Below, piece by piece: positions 37,201 through 47,800 of a stretch of DNA of 64,000 bases (position 1 is the stretch's first letter; each line of letters begins with the position of its first letter). This DNA comes from Asterias rubens. Taxonomy: Eukaryota; Echinodermata; Asteroidea; Forcipulatida; Asteriidae. Where the stretch lies: NCBI RefSeq assembly GCF_902459465.1, contig NC_047066.1:21083047-21147046 (forward strand), read 5' to 3'. A model generated the notes under the pieces. The model was not told the origin of the DNA. It ran no database searches and worked only from the letters and a program-made list of their open reading frames with translations. The position numbers were made by a program, and so were the translations under genes.

Positions 37201-38234
37201 TACAACAAACAACCTGTTTATGTAATCTTTACATTATACATCCAACTCAAAATATTTCAGAGAAAGTAAACATTGATGGCTGTATCAATCAATCCCATGA
37301 TTTATTTAATGTAAAGTGAAAATGAACTTTGATGGTAACCCTACAGATCTTATTATTATATTTATAACCCGTTTTTATATAGCGCTTTTCACACCCGGAG
37401 GGCGTCCCAAAGCGCTTCACATTATTACCCCTGGTCACTGGGCCTTAAATCACTCCTTAAACCATCTCAGCTCCCTGGTGGGGAATACAGCCTCGTGCAA
37501 CATTAATATGCGCTACTCGGCTAAATCAATCACAAGAACCATCTCTGCCCTCACAGGTACCCATTTACCCCTGGGTGGAGAGAAGCAATTATAGTTAAGT
37601 GTCTTGCTCAGGGACACAAGTGTCACGACCGGGATTCGAACCCACACTCTGCTGAACAGAAACACCAGAGCTTGAGTTCGGTGTTCTTATCCACTCGGCC
37701 ACGACACCCTACGTTATTCATTGGGTACATTCGATTAGCTTCCCTGGGTCGTCCCCGGTACGTTTGAACAGCTTTGACGTCATTCCAGGGGCTCACCCGG
37801 GTCAGCCCCCAGTGTCCGGCCTGTGGACTGGGTCACTGGGGGCTATCTTGGTGTATGCTTGGCATACAGGATGGGCCAACCTCTAGCTGAGGGCGCCAAA
37901 CTCAAATCACGTCATATGCACAGTAAATCCACAGGGTCCATTGGAATTGGTACTCTTTGAAAACTGGAAATGTACTTATCAATGAGTCATATTCCCTCAT
38001 GAATAAGTGGTATACTGGGTATACGCTGTGCCACTATTGCACTTATTAAACACTACCTTGGTTATGAATTAACTGGACGTTCAAGGGTAAGATGTCCACA
38101 GGCCAGCGACACATGTAGCGGAAGAGGGTCAAAGAGCAAACTGCACTTGACCTTTGTGAAGTGTACTCAGCATTTGAGAAGCTCTGACAGATAAACAGGC
38201 TGATTTGACTCTGGCAGACATTAATATACAACAC
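31206..38234 (-). CDS. Unrecognised small protein, three phase-compatible exons (tentative)
   Basis: Three minus-strand segments have splice-like borders and matching phases: 38140-38057 (acceptor GTGCAG, donor CAAG|GTAGTG), 31875-31804 (acceptor TTTGCATAG, donor GCAG|GTAAAT) and 31223 onward (acceptor TGTTACAG, stop TGA at 31208-31206). Each junction is phase 1. The joined reading includes FRYMCRWPVDILPL, then GQPEVTPPKVLDLLLNIND, then ELSKLN and stop. The first segment stays open upstream to an ATG at 38234, giving 89 residues if that is the start. LFRYMCR...ILPL faintly recalls a SOCS box, but I do not recognise a family. The segments could also be 3' UTR exons of WSB or chance. No start-site evidence was seen. 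Confidence 0.25.
32050..33880. other. Intergenic stretch with one promoter-like spot
   Basis: Near 32870-33003 a moderately GC-richer segment ends in TTTTAG|GTAAGT on the plus strand, which could be a non-coding first exon; no follow-on exon was identified. C/G homopolymers lie at 32590-32605 and 33517-33528. The other short frames look random. Confidence 0.3.
33888..33973. repeat. Compact inverted repeat, ~30-bp arms
   Basis: The left arm 33888-33918 (CTCCTAGAACTATTTCGGTT inside) and right arm 33944-33973 (AAACCGAAATAGTTTTAGGA inside) are nearly exact inverses around a 25-base loop. It looks like a very small foldback element or a solo palindromic end. Confidence 0.8.
34741..34966 (+). repeat. 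~76-bp tandem repeat, three units
   Basis: TAATAATGACGGCACTCTT starts units near 34741, 34815 and 34891, each ending in TGTTGTAACTGGG-type sequence. No coding potential. Confidence 0.9.
35248..35420. mobile_element. Foldback element, family C, copy 2
   Basis: CTGGGCCAATTTCATAAAGC and, inverted, GCTTTATGAAATTG form the ends. Inner GCTTAGCA motifs match copy 1 at 7465-7690. Confidence 0.7.
35425..37300. other. AT-rich stretch without a recognised gene
   Basis: Several minus-strand AATAAA motifs and a C-run near 35877-35890 and 37150-37162 are present. No coding exon with splice borders was found. It may contain 3' UTR or intron sequence of minus-strand transcripts. Confidence 0.35.
37349..37710 (-). 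repeat. Near full-length tRNA-derived SINE
   Basis: Read on the minus strand, it begins GTCGTGGCCGAGTGGATAAG (A box, tRNA-Leu/Ser-like) and continues to GGGTTCGAATCCCGGTCGTG (B box). Then comes a core with GAGCAAGACACTTAACTATA, a body with GCGCTTTGGGACGCC and a TATAATAATA tail. Head-core-tail architecture is typical of deuterostome SINEs. Other copies or fragments are at 12.8 and 45.5 kb. Confidence 0.85.
37711..38045. other. GC-richer stretch, no gene seen
   Basis: CCCTGGGTCGTCCCCGG and CACCCGGGTCAGCCCCC are imperfect copies of each other and hint at an old element end. A TGACGTCA-like motif (TTGACGTCAT) lies near 37775. Confidence 0.3.
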
Positions 38235-38406
38235 AAATTAGCACTTCTACCTGTTGATGGACACAAAGACAAAAGTAAAAAATACTTTATAAACGATTTC
38301 AGAATATAGATTTTTAACCAGTTTGCCTTCAGTCTGCATGATACAGTGTATGTTTTAATTTTGACCAGGGAAGCTATACAAGACGCACAAGTGTCAACTG
38401 TTTAGC

Positions 38407-38640
38407 TTTTAAAGGCAAAGTGTACCATTGTTTTTTTTTGACCACTCAATTGTTTTATTCCTATACAACAATCAAACTAACTTGTGGGAATTTCATGCTG
38501 TGAAAATCGCTACATATTTGGTGCAGTTCATGAAGGAAGAATAATCCGCATAATGGAATAATACACAATCTTGAGTACCATTTCATGCATAAGCGTTTCT
38601 CAGATTGAAATGTTTCTGAATCCCTCTATCTTAAACCACA
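38407..38640. mobile_element. Family B MITE, copy 3 (truncated)
   Basis: TTTTAAAGGCAAAGTGTACC at the left, GAAGGAAGAATAAT and GCGTTTCTCAGATTGAAAT inside match copies 1 and 2. The right end is lost next to a truncated family A MITE. Confidence 0.55.
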
Positions 38641-38646
38641 TTCCTA

Positions 38647-38829
38647 AGACAGTGGACACTATTGATAATTGTCAAAGACCAGTCATCTCACTCGGTGCAT
38701 CTCAACATATGCACAAACTAACAAACCTGTAAAAATTCTAACTCAATTGGTCGTCAAAGTTGCGATATAATAATGGAAGAAAACACACTCTTGTCACACA
38801 AAGTTGTGTGATTTCAGATGCTTGTTGTA
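38647..38829 (+). mobile_element. Family A MITE, truncated copy 4
   Basis: The left half only, from AGACAGTGGACACTATTG to AGTTGTGTGATTTCAGATGC. It ends before the internal palindrome, just downstream of the WSB stop codon (minus strand). Confidence 0.75.
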
Positions 38830-38856
38830 TATGAAGGTGACAGTTCTTTTCTCAAG

Positions 38857-38872
38857 CCAAATTTACCTTGTA
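38857..38872 (-). other. Possible 5' splice site just after the WSB stop codon
   Basis: Six bases after the TGA, the minus strand reads TACAAG|GTAAAT (exon end 38867, GT at 38866-38865). This is a good donor match. If used, the WSB message would have a spliced 3' UTR, or could join the downstream minus-strand exons at 38.1 and 31.8 kb. If not used, the exon simply runs on; a minus-strand AATAAA lies about 400 bases downstream, near 38454-38459. Confidence 0.35.
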
Positions 38873-41800
38873 TCAGCAGACGTTACTGTACTGAAGATAG
38901 GTCCTAAGCCCAGGGGGTAGGTTCAGATCCAAAAGGTTATCAGTCTTGGGTACCAACCGTCTAATGGCAAGGCGACACATGTGTTGTAGTTTCTGAACCT
39001 CCATGGGAGCAGTAAAAAATCTCACAGAGCCGTTTCTTGTTCTGTGGATAGAGAGAAACAATAGTTACAGTCGACTCTTGTTAATACGAGGTCTGCCGGA
39101 CTGGCCCATTTTCCTTGTTATATCCGGAGCTCGTCATATCTGAGCCCAGTAATATTCATTGTACTATGTACATAGTGCATGACACAACGGCCACAAGTGT
39201 ACACATAGATAAGGCTACTGCAATGGATAACTGTGTGCAGAGTAGTAAAACTGTTCAAATTGAGTTGCTTTAATTATAAAAGTCAATTTATAAAACCAAC
39301 TTACATTCTACAAGATTGAAAAAAATGTCTTAGATTGTAACTTGGTGTTCTTGTTTAGTGAAGTTTCGGTGAAAAACTTTCCTCGCAGGCAGTCAATAGA
39401 ATCTTGATTAAGCTTTTTCCGTTTTTTTCTGCCGAAAATGCATGCACCTGAAACTCACTGGATCAGGTATTTTTTGCTTGAGATTTCACGTGAGTTGATG
39501 AATAGTATGGAATCTGCTAAAAAAAATTAACAAAAAAGAAGTAATTTTCGGGAATTTTGTATGTTACATTTGTGGTTTAAGTTCCCTAAACTGAATTTCA
39601 CAGGTATACCATAATGAGGATCAATCAACAAGATGAACAAGCTACTTACCCAGTTGCCAAAACACGCCCATGTGCAGAATAGCTGCAACATAAACCATCT
39701 GTTACATTAGCGACAGCAATTGGGTCTGACGTGTCAAAGAGTGACCAAAAGCGAACTAACCTGAAAAGATAACAAATCAAACACACACCTATATAAATCC
39801 CTCGTACAACTTAGTAGTAAACAAAGAATTTGAACTAGCCTGGATCTACCACTGCCTGGACCCAATTTCATAGAGCTGCTAAGCATAAAAATTTGCTAAG
39901 GGAAACAAAATACTGGCAAGCACACTTGTAATGACCTCTAATCAAGGACCCCCTTTGTTCAACGCTTTGTCCTGACAAGCATGGACCCCATTGTTCTCCT
40001 TTGTGATAGCAGTTATTGACCTTTTATTCCTTGTTGTTATACATGTTCAAGTCATTGATTAGAATGTCACTACAAATTCATGCACACACTTATTGCAAGT
40101 GTGTCAATGTTTAAATTTGTTGATAGGGCCAATCACTATATAAATGTCAATGATCACTGAGTGCTCTACAGTAATTCATGGATACTTTCAGAAGATGTCT
40201 GTTTGATCTTAAATTACAGATTTATGGGGGTGGTGAAGGCGAGTGTAACATCTTCACCCGCCAACAGAGGGCAGTAGTTCTTGCTTGATAGTTTTAATTA
40301 AAAAATAGTTGAACCTAAGCTTCAAGTATCCTCACTCTCAATCCTTCATTAAGGCCACATGCCAACAGCGAGTTGAACTTCTTGTCAGAGAATTCCTCTT
40401 GAGTACTTACTTGTCATCACACACTGTTGCAAAGTGGCTACCGTCAGGTGAGAAGGCCATGTGTCTGACGAAATTGTTATTGGAGCCGCCCGCAAATACC
40501 GGTAAAAGTGGTGGGTAAACATGGCTGAAGAAAACAAAAAAAGTATAGGAGTGAAACTTCTATGGAAACACTGCTCACAAAGAGTATTTGATTACTTTTA
40601 AAATATTCCTCATTCTTTTCCATGAAACTACGCAGGATAAAGCTATAATGTAGATCTCCAAAGTGTTATCCATGGAAATGTGATACTTTACCTAGCTGTT
40701 CACATAATAAAAGGGTGCTGTAACCAGTCAAACACCTTGATTATAATGCCCAGTCTCGGAATTATGTTATGCAAATTACGCATACATTATACAATTGTTT
40801 CACGCTCTGACGGGTCCATGGCGTTTTGTACACCCGAGAGGGGAAATGGTACCCGAGGCGGAGCTGAGGGTGCCATTTTCCCCCAAGGGTGCCCATGGAC
40901 CCCAATCACAGCGTGCAACAATTGTTTTGTTATACCTTGGTAACATTAATATTCCTCTTCTCGAAGTTCTGTTGTAAAATTGAATAATGGAAAGTCAAGG
41001 ATGATAGTTCCAGGCCTTCATGTACTTACTGGTACGCTTTGAGATTGACTCCAGTGTGAGGGTCCCATAGAAGTACTCGTGCATCATATGATGCTGTGGC
41101 TAGGAGGGCACCATCTGGAGAGAAATCGCAGGTGACCACATCGTGATAGTGACCAATCAATCGCCGGAGAATCTTGCATTGCCTCAGGTCCCATAAAATC
41201 ACCTGGATTAAAAATGAAAAGCCTGTCGTTAATCCTTCAGGAGCTATCCTGGATCCTAGAGGAGTCCTATACCAAATTATTCAAACTGGGTGAGGTCTCT
41301 TTAAGGGCATTTTCCTTAAGAGATGAAACAAAAACAGAAGACGGATAATGTATACAAAATGGTTTGGAGTACAAAACAAATTTCAGGCTGTAAAACCTCC
41401 AAAATTGTGAAATATTCTAATAATTATTTGGGAGGCTAATTTATCCTTACTCACAGCTGAGAAGCTTAACTCAAAAAAAGCGTGGACTACGAAAAGACAT
41501 GTAAAGGCAACTTTTGGCAGCCAGCCACATCAACCCATCCCATGTTCGACCACAGAGCATAGCATAGGGCCCAAAGAAAAAAACTAGGGGTCGATTTCAC
41601 AAAGAGTTAGGACTAGCAGATATTAAAAACATATGGCTAGTCCTAAGTTAGGATGAGTAACGTCCTAACTAGAGATAAGACTAGTCCTAACTCTTTGCGA
41701 AATCGTCCCCTGGGCACAGGACAAACCCACAACTTTACTCTCGAATGGCCACAGTAGTGAGAGCTATTTCACGCACTAACCACCCACCCTGGTCATTAAA

Positions 41801-44800
41801 GCCGAGTTTCCATGATCAGAACTTTTTTTCTGTTATCAACCAGGCTTTGCGTAACTGCAGGCCTCGAAGTTCGCCGATGAAAGGACACAGCAATTTCCCT
41901 CATGGTAAAGGGCAATTTTACGAGGAGAGTGTAAATTTGTATTGGAACTTTAAAAAGTACACCACAGCAAAAGCACAGTGCACCACGGCTATTGATGTGG
42001 TAGCTGTGGGATATTCCGAGGCATGTAACTGTACTTACAGTTTTCTTGGCACCAACTGATGCTACCATATTTGCATCTGGTGCGAATGCACACCCATAAA
42101 CCCAGTTGGAGTGCCCTCTTAGTGTAATGGCCATGTTACCATCATCCTTTAGGTCCCAGACTTTCAAGGTGTTGTCTCGTGACGCTGACAACAAAAGAAG
42201 ACTTCCATCGGGGGAGAATTTCAGGTCTCTGATAACGTCTTTGTGATCGACCAAAAGAAGCATTTGCCCTGAAATTAAATAACAATGGAAATGGAAATTC
42301 GTAGCATATTATGATATGAAAATGTGGAATACATTGTACATGGCAATATGCCAAGGTTACAAAAAGCAGTCATGAGTCATGCAGTGATGTATATAGTCGT
42401 TCACACGGAAAAAATAAACTGCCAAACAGACAAGTTTAATGTAGTTTCATATTTGACACAATGCATTCAACAAAGGGCAGTATAAACTTGGTTCATTCAA
42501 CAAATTTTATACAAACAGATCATTCCAGTTCTCTTGATAATAAATTTGTGTGTTTGGCATAGTTCATGTCAATGTAACGCCATGGTAACACTTACAGCTT
42601 TGTGGATACATATTTTGCATGTATCGACCTTGGAAAATGTAGTTTACAATCTGTCAGACATGTATTATGTTACAAGCCCAATGGTCAACAAGACAATGAA
42701 CATTCAATTTTTGCTCACTTGACCCATCCTTCTCAGTGCTTCTAAAATTTTACAATGCACTGGACCAGAGGCAATCAGGCCTGTATGCTTCGTTTTTGAA
42801 AGGGCAAGGGCACCAAGGCATTTTCTCACTAGTAAAGGGCACCCTTTAAAGAGAAGTCCAAATTTCTTGTGTTTTTGAATTTTTTGTAAGGTTATTCTCA
42901 AATGGTGACTTTAATTATAATATCCTGTCAAATTTGTTGAGTACAAAAGTCCAGGTACATGTACCCATAAGAACAAAATAAGATCTTCAACGACAACAAC
43001 AAATGTTAAAACTGATGTCATTTTGATTTACACAGGAAGGTCTTTTCGCGTCTTCTCTGACTTTAATATGTGGAAAATATTTTGGTCCAAAAAAACAATT
43101 CTGAGCAACATGCCCTGTGGTCTTGTGAATTCCCATCCCCCCCCACCCAAATTCAAGCCCTGCTTTTTGCAAATTATACCTGATATAATTTAACTCTTGA
43201 ATTTCTGTATGGCTATAAACCATGGCAGAGCCATTTGAAGAGGTGTAGCTTGGGATCGCATCACTACATGTAGGCCTACCTGTATGGCCAGGCCCTTTGA
43301 ATTAAAACCCTTTGGGCTTTCAGATCAGCCAGGGCCAGGTGTATACCACAAGTTAGCGATTTTCCAAAAGGTCAAATCTATAGAAACTGAGCCACAGTGT
43401 AGAGTCAATATGGCCGTATGGGCAAACTGTAATTCAAGCAAACAGTGACTACACAAAGGCCAGTACATAGTAGAATGTCAAGGGTCTATTTGCCAATAAC
43501 ACTTGGTATGATTACACAGTGACACTCACACTTCAGGTCACTTTTTGTTGGCCAAAAACATAAAACGCCCTCTAGAGGCTCCATATATGTATAATGCACC
43601 ATACAAGCTTAATACATGATACGTGCAAGTTTCCTCTACAAAACCAGTATAAATTGTGGATTACCCATTACATTGTAACCTTTGACATTCTTGTCCTTTG
43701 TACAGTACACGTGATTTCCTCCTTTATTGCAGATTCTAAGTTTCAGTTTGTAATCAAAAAGGTAAAATGATCATGCTGCTACCCATATAATACAGAGGTG
43801 CAATAATACTCAAGGAAGTTCAACTGAAACAGAAAGCCACCGTAGCAAACAGAGCAAATGAGACAAAATTATTTGTGAATTCTCAGGACCAGTGAGAACC
43901 CTCTTCTTAAATCAAGAGGTCCGGCTGGCTACAGTCCAAAAGCTTCTCTCTAGGGCCTATATTACATGTATGCAAACTGGTACTTACCAGTATGCGTGAA
44001 GTTGTTTGCATTACCTGTAAACATGATAAAGTGCATACCGGCACCTGTCTGACTTCGGGGATACATTTTTATTAATAAGTGTATGAACAAGTAACTCCCT
44101 CCCCAACCCCCATTTTTTAATAAAGCTTGCCATTGAGTAAACAGACTTTGAAACCAATATGTCTGTCTTAAAATTATTGCAGTATAAGTACGTCACAATT
44201 CTAACCCAAAACGAGGCCATAGGCGCAGCCATTGGTGGCGGACATGCACCTTTAGCCTCATTTTGGGTAAGAATTGTGACGTCATGCATGAATATTAAGA
44301 GAGGCGTATTAATTGCACAGTTGTTGATGTGGTAGAGCCATGTACATTGCACACAGTGCTATGAGTAGTCACATGCAGTGCTCACCTACTACATTGCAGA
44401 CTGGTACGCATTATACCATGCAAATTTTTTTGATAGCTAAAACATTAGACATGACATGATGTTTTGCACAAAGAACTTGATTACACTGAAGTTATTTGTG
44501 TACATAGGCCTAATATGCAACTTTGATGTACTTTACATGTGGGTTTGTACATATGCCTGTGGGGATAACTCACATTGTGATTTACCCAGGCATATTTGGC
44601 CCTTGAAAAATTTATGAGAAATTGAAGAGGAAAAAAGTCAATGTCATACAGCAGGTCTTCATAGATTTGTTTAGGCTCTAATGAACACTTTCACTGATCT
44701 TCTGAGGGTACAAAAAACATAAATCAAAGTAGTATTAGAGTACCATGCCAAGATCCACCCCATGTACCTTTGTTGGTCTATGAAAAGCGTTTGAAAACCC

Positions 44801-47800
44801 TATTGTTATAAAATGCATGGTTGGAAAGATGTTTTAAAAGTAGAATAAACAATGTAGGCCTAATGATCCACACACAAATGCCTCAAAATGGCATGGTTTT
44901 CCTTATACGTTGTGAACTGACACGACATGCCATTTTGTGGAGTCAAGTTTTTTACTCCATAAAATGGCCGAATGTGTTACACCAGGATTTGTTGCTGTAA
45001 ATCAAGAAAATTCCATATATTCACGTATCCTGATCTCAAAATATTGGCGGTGACTTTAAGAGCACACTGATTGAAACGTTGAGTTGTCCATCACCGGTTC
45101 TTCTCAGGACCAACACAACTCAAAAGAGATTTACATGCGGTGCTACTGCAAACGTACATGTAACCTAATTACTTGTATCATGGAGCAATAAACTAGAAAT
45201 AGGCCTACTCCCACCATGCAAGGTTTACAATCTTACTTGAAAAGGTGTAAACTGGTTTTAAAGACACTGGACACTATTGGTAATTGTCAAAGACCAGTTT
45301 TCCCACTTGGTGTTTCTCAACATGCATAAAATAACAAACCTGTGAAAATTTGAGCTCATTTCGTCGTCAAAGTTGCGAGATAATAATGAAAGAAAAAACA
45401 CCCTTGTCGCACCATGGTCACACCCCACGAAGTTGTGTGCTTTCAGATGCTTGATTTCAATGCAATGTTCATGGCTTACGGTTAAGAACACCGGATGTCA
45501 ATTCTGGTGGTTCTGATCGAGTGTGGGTTCAAGCCCCAGTCACGACACCTGTGTCCTTTAAAAGCAAGACACTTAACCATGATGCTGTGCCTTCGGATGA
45601 AATGTTAAGCCTTTGGTCCTGTGTGTTGTTTAAGGCACGAAGAAGAACCGCAGTGCACTTATCGAAAAGAGAAGGGGTTCGCCCCAGTGTTCCTGGTTTC
45701 ATTGGCAGCACTGTTGCGCCGCAGCACCTTGTAAACCATTAAATAGTGCAAGGTCTCATAATTAAAACTTAGTCCAAATATACCTTGCAGGAAAATACTG
45801 TATGTTAAAGGCAGTGGACACTATTGGTAATTTGAAAGACTAGCCTTCACGGTCGGTGTATCTCAACATATGCATAAAATAACAAACCTGTGAAAATTTG
45901 AGCTCAATCGGTCATCGAAGTTGCGAGATAATGATGAAAGAAAAATAACCCATGTCACACAAAGTCGTGTGCGTTTAGATTGTTGATTTCGAGACCTCAA
46001 GTTCTAAATCTGAGGTCTCGAAATCAAATTCGTGGAAAATTACTTCTTTCTCAAAAACTACTTCACTTCAGAGGGAGCCGTTTCTCACAATGTTTTATGC
46101 CATCAACCTCTACCCATTACTCGTCACCAAGAAAGGTTTTATGCCAGAAATTATTTTGAGTAATTACCAATAGTGTCCACTGCCTTTAAAGCGCATTGAG
46201 CTTCACCGAGTGATGGATATGCACGCTTTATAAAAAAAACTACTATTATTCCTAATACTATTATGAATACTCACCAGTAGTGATGTCGTATGTCCTTATC
46301 TTGCCTGATTTGAGCCCCATAGCCAAGATCAGTTCATAATTCATGTCCAGGTGCTCATAGAAATGGTACTTAATGTTAATGTTCCGCCATTTCTTATGTG
46401 GCTTTGAGGCACCGAGTGCTAATGACCACACCACCTCACCACAGTCAATAACCTTCATCATGTGATGTCTTGGGGAAGACTGCTGTTGGTTGTCGCCCTC
46501 TGTTGGCAGCGAACCGTCCTGTTGCAGGTTGACAGCGCCATATTGGATGGTGTTGATGTTGTTTAAATCAGCACTACGATTAGTGAACAAAAAGGCATTT
46601 GATTAATTAAATTATTAAACTGGTTATAAATGACAGGAAATTTGGTTACAAGGAACTTTTTGTAAGGGTCAACTACAACAAAACATGCAGTCTAAATAAT
46701 GATTATTTTAAAGGCAGTGGACACTATTGGTAATTGTCAAAGACTAGCCTTCACAGTTGGTGTATCTCAACAATGCATAAAATAACAAACCTGTGAAAAT
46801 TTGAGCTCAATCGATCATCAAAGTTGCAAGATAATAATGAAAGAAAAGTAACCCTTATCACACGTAATGTGTGCGTTTAGATGGTTGATTTAGAGACCTC
46901 AAGTTCTAAATCTGAGGTCTCTAAATCAAATTCGTGGCACTTCAGAGGGAGCCATTTCTTAAAATGTTTTATACCAGCAACCTCTCCCCATTACTCGTCA
47001 CCAAGAAAGGTTTTATGCCAATAATGATTTTGAGTAATTACCAATAGTGTCCACTGCCTTTAAAACAAAGAAGCTTGCGCTGAGCTTGTCTTTCTCTTTG
47101 ATTAGGACAAACAGATGGACTTGTTTTCAAATAAAACTTCACAATAAGCATGAAACGCGCCCAAGCTTACGAAGCATACAGGATATGTACCTTCTTTGGA
47201 CCTCTAGTCGAGGGCGCCCTACTCAAGGTCTATTACCAATCCTGTATGTTGTATTTAAAAAAGTTAATTTTCTGTTTCAGGGAGCTTACATGGTATTACT
47301 ATGGTCATCCCAAGGAATGAGTCTGACTTTGCCGTTGCCGAAGGACCAAGCAAAGTAAGAGCGATCAGGAGCAAATGCTACAGCCCATGTCTCGTGGTTC
47401 ACCGTACTGTTCCTTGGTGCAAGCACCTGGTATTGAGTACCAGTTGGTCGCAAGTCACAGATCGGCTTCGCTTGGGCTGAATAAAGGAAGACAAAAGAAG
47501 AGTATCAGTATTAGGTAGGCCTGATTTTGAGTTTGTAATTAATTTTGTATCCTCTTCAAGGTGCTTGTAAAATTATTCTTACCAATCGTGGTTTGTCTTA
47601 CTCAGATGTAATTAGGCACCAGAAGTATAATACAATGATGTGAACAAAAATCTTTCTATAGGATTTGAGGCATTGGATGGTGAGGTATCAATGTATATTT
47701 GGTTTGGTGACCAATTCAGAACTGACTCCGCGGCAGTACAGTTAATTACGATCCTATAAGCCAAAGTAGTAGTCCAGTCTATTTTCTATACCATCCGCCC

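Noticed and set aside
37316..37594. 92-codon plus-strand frame
   Set aside because: It lies inside the SINE at 37349-37710.
41745..42059. Plus-strand 104-codon frame over a WSB exon border
   Set aside because: It is partly antisense to the verified WSB exon 42268-42039 and otherwise runs through intron.
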